A stretch of 64,000 nt of DNA from assembly GCA_964035015.1 (NCBI GenBank), contig OZ035999.1, positions 17,816,679 through 17,880,678 of the forward strand, read 5' to 3'. Origin of the DNA: Corallium rubrum. Lineage: Eukaryota; Cnidaria; Anthozoa; Scleralcyonacea; Coralliidae. Shown one piece after another: positions 26,201 to 36,000 of the stretch. Position numbers and translations under genes: made by a program. The notes beneath the pieces were generated by a model, which ran no database searches, was not told where the DNA came from, and worked only from the letters and a program-made list of their open reading frames with translations. The stretch's first letter is position 1; the number at the start of each line of letters is the position of its first letter.

Positions 26201-29200
26201 TTCCTTCCTTCGTTCCTTCCTTCGTTCCTTCCTTCGTTCCTTCCTTCGTTCCTTCCTTCTTCCTTCCTTCCTTCCTTCCTTCCTTCCTTCCTTCCTTCCT
26301 TCCTTCCTTCCTTCCTTCCTTCCTTCCTTCCTTCCTTCCTTCCTTCCTTCCTTCCTTCCTTCCTTCCTTCCTTCCTTCCTTCCTTCCTTCCTTCCTTCCT
26401 TCCTTCCTTCCTTCCTTCCTTCCTTCCTTCCTTCCTTCCTTCCTTCCTTCCTTCCTTCCTTCCTTCCTTCCTTCCTTCCTTCCTTCCTTCCTTCCTTCCT
26501 TCCTTCCTTCCTTCCTTCCTTCCTTCCTTCCTTCCTTCCTTCCTTCCTTCCTTCCTTCCTTCCTTCCTTCCTTCCTTCCTTCCTTCCTTCCTTCCTTCCT
26601 TCCTTCCTTCCTTCCTTCCTTCCTTCCTTCCTTCCTTCCTTCCTTCCTTCCTTCCTTCCTTCCTTCCTTCCTTCCTTCCTTCCTTCCTTCCTTCCTTCCT
26701 TCCTTCCTTCCTTCCTTCCTTCCTTCCTTCCTTCCTTCCTTCCTTCCTTCCTTCCTTCCTTCCTTCCTTCCTTCCTTCCTTCCTTCCTTCCTTCCTTCCT
26801 TCCTTCCTTCCTTCCTTCCTTCCTTCCTTCCTTCCTTCCTTCCTTCCTTCCTTCCTTCCTTCCTTCCTTCCTTCCTTCCTTCCTTCCTTCCTTCCTTCCT
26901 TCCTTCCTTCCTTCCTTCCTTCCTTCCTTCCTTCCTTCCTTCCTTCCTTCCTTCCTTCCTTCCTTCCTTCCTTCCTTCCTTCCTTCCTTCCTTCCTTCCT
27001 TCCTTCCTTCCTTCCTTCCTTCCTTCCTTCCTTCCTTCCTTCCTTCCTTCCTTCCTTCCTTCCTTCCTTCCTTCCTTCCTTCCTTCCTTCCTTCCTTCCT
27101 TCCTTCCTTCCTTCCTTCCTTCCTTCCTTCCTTCCTTCCTTCCTTCCTTCCTTCCTTCCTTCCTTCCTTCCTTCCTTCCTTCCTTCCTTCCTTCCTTGGA
27201 AGGAATTCCTTACCACGGTCGCGATCTGTCGTAAAGAAAATCCAATTTTGACTTGGACAGGCGTGGTATCATTAACCACAGGCAATATTTCTTTGATGGT
27301 CGGCGAGTTCATTGTCAATTTTTCAACAAGCCTCTGTTTTACCTCAAAGGACAATCTCTCCCTTTCCGCTAGCCCTAAATACAACATAATACGTAGAAGT
27401 GGTAAGATTATCATTCAAATCCCAGCAAACAATACGAAGTAAAGGCATTGTAACAATGATTTAATATTAGAAAGAACTAACGTTTCGTTGCTAATGAATA
27501 ATAAATACAGTTGTGACAAAAACTACCGTGGTAGGTTACATGATACAATTACAGAAAAAATTGGCGTGTCTGGGAGGCATGGATATACAGACAAAGGACA
27601 CGAGGTGACAGAAAAAGTGAGAATAGAAAGAAGACTGACCAGAATAAATAAGGTGGAAAGCCAAGGAGGCTAAGGAGCCTGGGTTTGCATCGAGCGACGG
27701 ATTAAATTTACGAAATAAAAGTTTTCAGAGATAGAAGAAGACAAAATAGTGAAGTCATCGGATGAAACGGCATGTCCAGTGTCATAATGGTGTGACCAGA
27801 TGCTAGTCAGAGCTGAGAATTTACACGCTTTTTTTCAGTGATAAGGTAATAGCAGAGACGTCCAAATTATCTGAGATACGTGTGAAGAAGCCGGCAATCT
27901 GACCGGTGATATACAACAAACTAAATCATCGTTTTGACACTTAAAACGATAAAGAAACGCGGGATAATAAGGCTAGTTTCCACTCAGGAAAGTTTTCATT
28001 AGTACCGGGAACAGATAGGAAAGTTTCCGTTTGTCTTAAGCTCTTGGTCGGAACTAATAGCTTTAACACAAAGCAGGCACGTAGCCAGGATTTTGAAAGG
28101 GGGGAGCCGAAATAAAAAAAAAGTTTTAGGGGAGTCCGGGAAATTTTGAAATCGAGAGTCGCTGAAATGCCATCTCCTGGCTTTTGGAGGAAGATTTTAC
28201 AGACTCTAAAGGTAAAAAAACGTCATATAAAATACTCAAAACACGCAAACGTCACATAGATACTCAAAATGCATACACTCAGTAGATTGAATACACTGTT
28301 TACAGTGTATTTCCGGACACAATTCATATTGCATCAATTTTGTAGTTACAGGTCTGTCGTTTTATATCAAAAGGGGGGGAGCCGCGGCTCCCCCTGGCTA
28401 CGTCCCTGACACAAAGGAAACTAACTTTCCTGTCCGTTGTTATCCTGCGGACGTTTTCCTGAGTGGAAACCTAGGAAGCTATTTCAAGAAATTTGTTACC
28501 GCTCGCGCAATTTTTCACCGATTTGTCTCAAATTTACACCAAATGTAGTTAAGTATGTGACGGACACTATCGTAGTATACAGTAAATAAGAAATAAAATA
28601 TTGTTGTAGATGTACTCATCGGTTTAAAATTACAGTAGCTACCTTCGCGCCGCGGTTTAAGGCGGTCTTTGGTTTTACCAAAAACCTCTCAATTTATCAT
28701 ATTTACACTTCTCAATGTTTGTTCTAAAATAGTATGTTCGCATTTTTTTATTAATGTAGTGGTTTAGCAACTAGGATATTTTATTTCTCGACCTATGTTG
28801 TGGCACAAGCAATTGACAAATAAAAGCTTGTAACTCAGGTAATTTTTACATAAATAAAACGCGCGAACACACTTTTTTAGAACAAACATTGAGAAGTGTA
28901 AATATGGTAAATTGAGAGCTTTTTGGTAAAACCAAAGACCGCCTTAAACCGATGAGTATATCTGCAACAATATTTTATTTGTTATTTACTGTATAATACG
29001 ATAGTGTCCGTCACATACTTAACTACATTTGGTGCAAATTTGAGACAAATTGGAAAAAAATTGAGCGAACGGTAACAAATTTCTTGAAATGGCTTCCTAG
29101 GGTATCCTGTAACCTTAAAACATATCAATTTTCAAGCATAAATAACACGTAGGACTGTATAATTGTAGCAGTATATCAATGACGTAAGGCACCACAAAAG

Positions 29201-30508
29201 ATAAGATTACAGAAATACAGAAGATAAGGACTGTCAAGTCGTCAAGGTGTCTGCGTCTGTTTTATAAACCGAACAAAATCATCATTTTTTTTTATAACTT
29301 AAAAAAATTAAATGATAAGTCTGATATCGAGTCTGGGTCCGCAGGCTAGTGCTATAGTAATTAAAAAAGGTTTTCTGTTTACATTGTTTGGGAAAACGAC
29401 TAATCGTCGTGGGAACACGGGCTCGAAGAAGACGATTTTAACCTGCGTAGAAATTTCCTCCGCAGGCTACGACGATTTTGATGTATGTATTCTAAAACTG
29501 TACTGTTCGTGTATATACGGAGGGTTTTTCCCGGGTTTGGACTGGCCATTCTGCCATTTTTCCTCGGAACAGAGGGTAGTCATTGTTCTACAATACTCAG
29601 CCGTTGTTCTATGGCCAAATAGCCAGTACATGTGAGCCTGGTTTCCCAAGCGCGAGGTAAATGAAATGAAACCGTTTGGCGTTAGCTATACAATCATTGA
29701 CAAAACTGTTGTAACAAAGGCAACATTAACATCTTTCGACCTTTCGGCAAGCATACGTTTTCTTCCTGTCCCCTAAACAATGTTGTACCACTACAAAACG
29801 TTAGCAATTTGTTCTCGATATCTTTTCAGAACATTTTCCTTTCTGGAAAATCAACATTGTTTAGGGGGAGGGGGAACATAACGATAATGGGAAACTACGT
29901 GTTTTCTTGACGTTACCGAAATAATTTTGTCAATGATTCTAGAATAAAATACTAAGAAACAAGAGTCAAATACCATAATAATATATAATTTTTTAATCTG
30001 AAAATGATAATCAATTGGCTAATTTTTTCTTTAGTTTAACTTTTTTTAAGTCTTTAAGTTTCAAACAGTTCTTCTAAAAATTCAGAACTATCGTCCAGCA
30101 TTTACATATACGGTTCTTAAAACGATATTTGAGTTTGTTACCACGACAAAATCTTTATTTTATTAAAATGATAATACCATTGAAGAGATAGGTTTTAACA
30201 CTTTGAGGCCCGGACCTCTCCCTGTGCTGAATAAAATCGTCTGGCGTTAACCAGAATAAAATATTAAAGACTCGTCGTCAGGCTTCAAAGTGCATTAAAG
30301 AGATAGGTTTTAACACTTTGAGGCCTAGACCTCTCCCTGTGCTGAATAAAATCGTCTGGCGTTAACCAGAATAAAATTCTAAAGACTCATCTTCAGGCTT
30401 CAAATTGCGTGTTATTAAACTGTCTCCGAACTTACCGAAAAGCTGTGTTATAAGAGCGGCCATGATCACGAAGAACACGAACTGTAGATGGAGCCAACAC
30501 TGCACCAT
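22217..30508 (-). CDS. Nicotinic-type Cys-loop receptor subunit, paralogue A (4 exons, 470 aa)
   Basis: Pentameric ligand-gated ion channel subunit of the plasma membrane. Exons in coding order: 30508-30436, 27374-27214, 24288-24134, 23240-22217; intron phases 1, 0, 2; CDS 1413 bp. The signal peptide is residues 1 to about 25. Ligand-binding-domain landmarks are the loop D Trp in VWLRIYW, loop A in WKPDIALYN, Cys168-Cys182 enclosing exactly 13 residues with FPFD, and GSW (Trp189). M1 is about 252-274, M2 278-300 (GERVSLVITVLL), M3 309-333, a long cytoplasmic loop, and M4 448-469. Glu just before M2 predicts cation selectivity. Loop C has no adjacent Cys pair, so it is not a classical alpha subunit. 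It could instead be a receptor for another ligand; the family is certain, the ligand is not. Confidence 0.93.
23271..23755. repeat. Degenerate GAT trinucleotide array, receptor A intron 3
   Basis: ATGATGATGATCATTGATG-type sequence over about 480 bp, with many local GATCATC palindromes. Confidence 0.96.
23902..24115. repeat. Tandem pair of the GTCTGGCGTTAGCCAG repeat, receptor A intron 3
   Basis: Two direct copies of about 98 bp (23902-24001 and 24016-24115) starting AACTCATTCCTGTCCGGGGG, containing AAAATCGTCTGGCGTTAGCC and ending CAAGAAAGAGTTAA. The copies differ at only a few bases. Confidence 0.9.
24134..24288 (-). CDS. Receptor A exon 3: loops D and A of the binding domain
   Basis: Exon of 155 bp with acceptor cccccgtcag and donor AATAA|gtaagt. 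It encodes DEVNQAVRLNVWLRIYW through WKPDIALYN. The length equals the sum of the 45-bp and 110-bp exons 3 and 4 that I recall from vertebrate nicotinic receptor genes, as if those two were unsplit here. Thirty-five of 51 residues match receptor B by my count. Confidence 0.93.
24362..27197. repeat. 2.8-kb TTTG/TTCG/TTCC array filling receptor A intron 2
   Basis: Plus-strand order: (TTTG)n 24369-24405, (TTCG)n to about 25252, mixtures of TTCG and TTCC to 26265 including 12-mers TTCCTTCCTTCG and TTCCTTCCTCCG, then pure (TTCC)n to 27197. It occupies about 97 percent of the 2925-bp intron 24289-27213. Very long open frames on both strands derive from the absence of stop codons in these units and are not genes. 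Confidence 0.97.
27214..27374 (-). CDS. Receptor A exon 2: N-terminal helix and first strands
   Basis: Exon of 161 bp with acceptor tgttgtatttag and donor GTG|gtaagg. It encodes residues 25-78, including VKQRLVEKLT and KEILPVVNDTTPVQVKIGF, the start of the ligand-binding domain. The donor sits only 16 bp from the beginning of a 2.8-kb tetranucleotide array that fills the following intron. Confidence 0.9.
27970..28480. mobile_element. TIR element split by the 28074 hAT-like MITE
   Basis: CTAGTTTCCACTCAGGAAAG at the left end is matched inversely by CTTTTTCC-like and CCTGAGTGGAAACCTAG at the right end (about 28458-28473). Removing the inner MITE leaves an element of about 170 bp. Confidence 0.7.
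28074..28408. mobile_element. hAT-like MITE (335 bp) with perfect 8-bp target duplication
   Basis: It starts CAGGCACGTAGCCAGG and ends GGCTACGTCCCTG. It is flanked on both sides by ACACAAAG (28066-28073 and 28409-28416). The interior contains G-rich and C-rich blocks (GGGGGGAGCC / GGCTCCCCC) near the ends. It lies in intron 1 of receptor A, inserted in another inverted-repeat element. Confidence 0.85.
28470..29102. mobile_element. Foldback with about 245-bp arms, receptor A intron 1
   Basis: Starts CCTAGGAAGC and ends GCTTCCTAGG. Arms 28470-28745 and 28857-29102 share GACGGACACTATCGTA, GGCGGTCTTTGGTTTTACCA and ACTTCTCAATGTTTGTTCTA. The left arm contains an extra about 35 bp (AGTAGCTACCTTCGCGCCGC). 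Confidence 0.85.
29103..30182. other. Rest of receptor A intron 1, with a short TIR element
   Basis: 29690-29945 has inverted ends (AATCATTGACAAAA / TTTTGTCAATGATT) and an inner pair CCCTAAACAATGTTG / CAACATTGTTTAGGGG. The remainder is AT-rich with nothing recognised. Confidence 0.55.
30183..30410. repeat. Second tandem pair of the GTCTGGCGTTA repeat, receptor A intron 1
   Basis: Two direct copies of about 113 bp, each with ACTTTGAGGCC, AATAAAATCGTCTGGCGTTA and ACCAGAATAAAAT. The pair ends 26 bp from the exon 1 donor (on the plus-strand lower side). Confidence 0.88.
30436..30508 (-). CDS. Receptor A exon 1: signal peptide
   Basis: Twenty-four codons plus one base, starting MVQCWLHLQFVFFVIMAALI and ending at G|gtaag. 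The segment is strongly hydrophobic, as expected for a secretion signal. An in-frame TGA lies two codons upstream of the ATG, and the context gaaATGG is favourable, so this is the start. The single trailing G joins the GG of exon 2 to make Gly25, which matches the phase-1 first intron of receptor B. The exon is too short to stand out by ORF length. Confidence 0.85.
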
Positions 30509-30559
30509 TTCTCAAACCAAAATATAGTCAGGCTTTAAAAATCGGCTGGGAGTTTCTCT

Positions 30560-30572
30560 CTCTATATAATAA
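30560..30572 (-). promoter_or_regulatory. Possible TATA box of receptor A
   Basis: TTATATAG on the minus strand lies about 55-62 bp before the ATG at 30508, leaving room for a start site and a short leader. The sequence is AT-rich, so chance occurrence is likely. Confidence 0.25.
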
Positions 30573-30984
30573 AAATAACAGTTAATCAGAATATGTCCGT
30601 ATTGTCGACCAATATCTTTTATGATATGAAAAGTGGGCAGACATATTATTGCCAACCTGGAATGGCTCCCAAAAGTACAGTTACTCGTAATTATATATTG
30701 CTATGCCTAATTCGGACTAACGCTCCCAAAAGTGAACACTTTCATGCACGCACTGTCGTCCATTATTATGCATAAGATAGCTATTGTTTAATATTAATAA
30801 TGTACAATTACTTCTGAATATATGTATACTATATAATATATGATATGATATTGATACGCTACAGAGATATGGGGTTCTATACAGATCTATTGTTTTTGAT
30901 ATCGTGTAGAAGAAGCATGATGTGTAGATAAACTGGATGATATAACAGACATTTGGTGGACGTTCGTCAAGCTCAATTACTCAG

Positions 30985-31120
30985 AAAAGATTTCTGAGCC
31001 CCAGATAGGGTTCAAACCTGCAACCTTCTAATGACTGGTTGGACAAAATATTGTCATAAAAAATATGGTTAAAAATGGTTAGACGTTCTAACCATTGAGC
31101 CACTGAGGCTCAGATGGAAA
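30985..31120 (-). repeat. tRNA-derived SINE-like sequence
   Basis: On the minus strand GAGCCTCAGTGGCTCAATGG resembles an A-box half, and GCAGGTTTGAACCC a B box, separated by an insertion of about 40 bp. Related sequences are at 60217-60300 and 60445-60530. Confidence 0.55.
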
Positions 31121-31186
31121 GCTAAGGTTGCAAATGGTGTAATAAAAGTAGTGTGCTGCGTAGGCAGTGTTGAAACAACAATCGAA

Positions 31187-31352
31187 ATATGGTATAGTAG
31201 GTATACTGCCGAAACAGAGAACGTAAGTGGTCTAACGTTTCGAGCGAAGGCCCTTCGTTGGTTTCTCTCTGACGAAGGGCCTTCGCTCGAAACGTTAGAT
31301 CACTTACGTTCTCTGTTTCGGCAGTATTAACCTACTATACCATATTTCGATT
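31187..31352. repeat. Palindromic element: GAGCGAAGGCCCTTCGTCAGAG family
   Basis: The arms read ACTGCCGAAACAGAGAACGT, AACGTTTCGAGCGAAGGCCC and inverse, with a short loop. A second copy is at 31536-31712, half copies at 32466-32545 and 40372-40420, and a diverged one at 33371-33480. Confidence 0.85.
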
Positions 31353-31474
31353 AAGGTTGCAAATGCCTAGTCATATATCATATGCTCTCTTAAGTGGTAG
31401 CGTTTGCATATGAGATGTAGTTAAAGTGATATGATAAGCCACCATACACCAAGCTCACAAACGTACCGCACGCA

Positions 31475-31477
<3 letters not shown>

Positions 31478-31533
<56 letters not shown>
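31478..31533. repeat. (TA)n
   Basis: About 55 bp of TA immediately before the palindromic element at 31536. Confidence 0.95.
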
Positions 31534-31535
<2 letters not shown>

Positions 31536-31536
<1 letters not shown>

Positions 31537-31712
31537 AATATAGTAAGGTTAGATATACTGCCGAAACAGAGAACGTAGGAGTCTAACGTTTCGAGCGAAG
31601 GCCCTTCGTCAGAGAGAAACGTGTTCTCTCTGACGAAGGGCCTTGGCTCGAAACGTTAGACTCCTACGTTCTCTGTTTCGGCAGTATATCTAACCTTACT
31701 ATACTTCGATTG
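31536..31712. repeat. Palindromic element, second copy
   Basis: Near-perfect inverted repeat of about 85-bp arms (TCGAAATATAGTAAGGTTAG ... and inverse) placed between two (TA)n arrays. Confidence 0.87.
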
Positions 31713-31746
31713 TTGTTTCTAAACTGCCTACGCAGCACGCTACTTT

Positions 31747-31858
<112 letters not shown>

Positions 31859-32566
31859 GTATTTCAGGCTGCATGTGCACAGGCTAGTACAAGTACAAGT
31901 TATCATAAAACCGGGTATATATTAATTTAAAAACCATATATGCATGCACAGCCGTTCGTGCTGCCTAAAACGTTAGGAAATACAAAAGAAGAATACAGCG
32001 ATAGCTCAGTGAATACGTACGTGTTTCACATGAAAAACTAAAAAAGTCATTATTTACTGGCCCATATTTTCTTAATTCTAAACTTATGCCTGCCATAAGG
32101 CCATGACTTGTCGAATGATATACCATGCACTCACGAGCGTGACATACGAGAAATATACACCACTCGGTTAAAAATATCATATATGTATCATGGATAAGGG
32201 TATATTACCATATATTGGAATTAAAACTGAATCGCCTAGAAACATTCAGGAACCCGCTTGTATATGCTAGTACATCGACAAGTCAAGATGACCTTGTGGA
32301 ATGCATAAGTTTGGAATAAAGTAAATATGAGCCAATAAATGTTGATTATTTTAGTTTTTTTGTGAAATCACCTAATTCGACTAAGCTATCTATTTATCTA
32401 TATTTTCCAAAGTTTTAGGTCAAATGGTTATGGTTAGTATGAGTTAATCAGCTAAGTTATATGTGTCGAAATATAGTAAGGTTGCATGCCGAAACATGAA
32501 ACGTAGAAAACTAACGTTTCGAGCGAAGGCCCTTCGTCAGAGAGGAGTTAAATAACGAGTTAGTTT

Positions 32567-32869
32567 TCTAAGGTGCTGTTACATGATGCGATTTTTCTTG
32601 CAACTTTACTTGCAACAAAATTACATATGGAAAAAAATCGCAAGTTGCAGGAAGGGTGTTACACGTTCAGCAACGTTAACTTGCGATTTTTGTTGTAAGT
32701 TGCAGCAAAAGTAGAACCCATCTAACGTTTCTTGCAACTTGCAACACGGCAAAAATGATAAAATCGCAAGTTGCTACGGGGTGTTATACACGGTGCGACT
32801 TTTAATACAACATTCAGTGATTTGTTGCAAGTTGCAAGAAAAATCGCATCGTGTAACAGCACCTTTAGT
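32567..32869. mobile_element. MITE with TTGCAAC-rich TIRs
   Basis: Ends AAGGTGCTGTTACATGATGC and inverse. The flanks TAGTTTTCTA and TAGTTTCCTA agree at 9 of 10 bases, a likely target duplication of 8-10 bp. Related in style to 3740-4058. Confidence 0.75.
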
Positions 32870-33580
32870 TTCCTAAGTGCGATGTAATTATTTGCTAAGC
32901 GAGTTTGTTTTCTAAGTTTGTTATCTATATATGGACTCTACATTGATTAAAGTGCACGACCTAAGCTTAGACCTAAGTGTTGATTTTACGGAGGGAGGAA
33001 AACCGCAGGTGAGAGGCAGCGCCCTAACAGCACACGCCACCCGTATCAGAATTGTTATCTCCTCATGATCTCAGCGCCAATATTAGATCTTTCAACAGAT
33101 TGTATGTCTCACGCGCAAACGTGCGCGTTTAAATGTCTATCAATCGTTTTACCGTAGGCAGATGATTTGAAAACACAAACCGAAATGTACTGCTTGATTG
33201 ATTAATACCGAATCATTACCGTGTTGGTCTGGTGCAGATATGTAACTTTGGCCAATAATTTATGCATATTCTTATGACAATCCTGCATGGTTGTATATCC
33301 TTGGCGAAGACCCGAAGTAAACATGATGCATTGCATGATGTATAACAAAAAAATGTATCAATATAAGCCCAAATGTGGTAAAGTGCCGAGGTATAATTAG
33401 TAACGCAATACTGACGTTTTAAGCGGTGCTCTTCACCAGAGAGCTAGCCCTAATTCATGACGTTTCACTCTGATAAGAGGAACCAGCCTACCGTCTTTTA
33501 GATATCACGCTATATATATTTCTAAAACACTGCCTACGCAACACTCTACTTTTTTACACTCTCGAAAGGTTGAAATAACG
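32870..33580. other. Intergenic sequence before the 29-bp satellite
   Basis: No gene seen. 33371-33560 is a diverged relative of the palindromic family at 31187. Confidence 0.45.
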
Positions 33581-33581
33581 T

Positions 33582-35036
33582 TTAAATTGTCATATATACC
33601 ACTTTCTATCATAAATTGTGATATATACTACTTTCTATTATAAATTGTGATATATACTACTTTCTATTATAAATTGTGATCTATACTACCTTCTATTATA
33701 AATTATGATATATACCGTACTTTCTATCATAAATTATGGTATATACTACTTTCTATCATAAATTATGATATATACTACTTTCTATCATAAATTATGATAT
33801 ATACTACTTTCTATTATAAATTATGACATATACTACTTTCTATCATAAATTGTGATATATACTACTTTCTATTATAAATTATGATATATACTACTTTCTA
33901 TCATAAATTATGATATATACTACTTTCTATTATAAGTTATGATATATACTACTTTCTATTATAAATTATGATATATACTACTTTCTATCATAAATTATGA
34001 TATATACTACTTTATATTATAAATTATGATATATACTACTTTCTATTATAAATTATGATATATACTACTTTCTATTATAAATTGTGACATATAGTACTTT
34101 CTATCATAAATTATGATATATACTACTTTATATTATAAATTATGATATATACTACTTTCTATTATAAATTATGATATATACTACTTTCTATTATAAATTA
34201 TGATATATACTACTTTCTATCATAAATTATGATATATACTACTTTATATTACAAATTATGATATATACTACTTTCTATTATAAATTATGATATATACTAC
34301 TTTCTATTATAAATTATGATATATACTACTTTCTATCATAAATTGTGATATATACTACTTTCTATGATAAATTATGATATAAACTACTTTCTATTATAAA
34401 TTGTGATATATACTACTTTCTATTATAAATTATGGTATATACTACTTTCTATTATAAATTGTGATATATACTACTTTCTATTATAAATTATGATATATAC
34501 TACTTTCTATTATAAATTATGATATATACTACTTTCTATTATAAATTATGATATATACTACTTTCTATCATAAATTATGATATATACTACTTTCTATTAT
34601 AAATTATGATATATACTACTTTCTATCATAAATTATGATATATACTACTTTCTATCATAAATTGTGATATATACTACTTTCTATCATAAATTATGATATA
34701 TACTACTTTCTATCATAAATTGTGATATATACTACTTTATGAATTGTGATATATACTACTTTCTACTATAAGTTGTGATATATACTACTTCTTATCATAA
34801 ATTGTGATATATACAACTTTCTATCATAAATTATGATATATACTACTTTCTATTCTTAATTATGATATATACTACTTTCTATCATAAATTATGATATATA
34901 CTACTTTCTATCATAAATTATGATATATACTACTTTCTATCATAAATTGTGATATATACTATTTTCTATCATAAATTCTGATATATACTACTTTATGAAT
35001 TGTGATATATACTACTTTCTATTATAAGTTGCGATA
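33582..35036. repeat. 29-bp AT-rich satellite, about 50 copies
   Basis: The unit begins ATATACTACTTTCTAT and continues TATAAATTATGAT. Spacing of 29 bp holds over about 1.45 kb with point variants (TTATAA/TCATAA, ATTATG/ATTGTG) and two shortened units near 34730 and 34990. No spacer sequences and no coding potential. Confidence 0.95.
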
Positions 35037-35377
35037 TACAAACATTAAAAAGTGGCTTTTTATAGTCTTTATAATCTTTGAAATCGTCATATACAGCTGT
35101 TGCTTGACACTAAAAGAGTCTCTTATTTATCTTTAAATTACGTCCATGTTTCGCCTGAAACAATATATATGCCTACATCTATATTGAGAAGATAAAATAT
35201 ACTTTTGACGTCGGGAAAAATCGAATTTTACTCAGTGTCGATCGGCACAAATGGATTTGATCCAACTATAAAATGCGTCAATTTTAGGGAAATATGCATT
35301 GTCATGTACTATACTATATATAGTTGGAACAACTTTCATAATAACGTTAATTTGAATATTCTTCAATATGAGCACTT

Positions 35378-35566
35378 TAAGCCTGGTTTTCATAAGTCGC
35401 CGATCGTCGGCGATTTGTGATTTAGATGCATGTTAAGTAAAAGAATAAAAGCACTGCTTTTCTGCATTGTTCTTTATTACTTAACATGCTGCTGCACTTC
35501 CCGTTTTAACATGCATCTAAATCACAAATCGCCGACGATCGGCGACTTATGAAAACCAGGCTTAAT
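35378..35566. mobile_element. TIR element ending TAAGCCTGGTTTTCATAAG
   Basis: Near-perfect inverted arms through GCCGATCGTCGGCGATTTGT and ATTTAGATGCATGTTAAGTA. A sister copy with the same inner part lies at 37526-37712. Confidence 0.82.
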
Positions 35567-35824
35567 AGGGACTTTAAGATGCTAGGAACGACGACGGCGG
35601 TTAAAACGCGAGATAAGTTTTACAATTTAAAGACGTCACGGTTAACTGACTATTATATTCGATATTTGAAGCTAGTTTAATGACTTCCAAAACGCCCCAG
35701 TGTGGCGTTGTATGAAGAACGAGGACGGCGTTGAGATTACTCTTGGGACAAAAAATTATTCATTCTCTTTGTTTTGCAAAAAGAATTCTTTTAATTCTTT
35801 GAACGTTTTCATGGCGATAAAGTA

Positions 35825-36000
35825 ATATAAATAAGTTTTGTGGAAACACCACGTAAAATATTTCTTTGCTGAGCTTTCGGCCTGTTGACTCAGGCCTTCT
35901 TCTTCTTCGTCATTGCTCTGATGAAGGCCTGAATGAACAGGCCGAAAGCTCAGCAAAGAAATATTTTACGTGGTGTTTCCACAAAACTTATTTATATTAT
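35825..36000. repeat. Palindromic element with AGGCCGAAAGCTCAGC core
   Basis: TATAAATAAGTTTTGTGGAA to AAAGCTCAGC is mirrored completely. The loop contains CTGATGAAGGCCTGA. Similar in organisation to the GAGCGAAGGCCC palindromes. Confidence 0.85.

Noticed and set aside
24312..27442. Three overlapping plus-strand frames of about 1000 codons (Ser-Phe-Val-Arg, Ser-Phe-Leu-Pro type)
   Set aside because: They are translations of the TTCG/TTCC array lying in the intron of an oppositely oriented receptor; all three frames are open only because the units contain no stop.
33582..35036. CRISPR-like appearance (regular short repeats)
   Set aside because: Units are contiguous with no unique spacers, and the window is clearly eukaryotic; it is a satellite.
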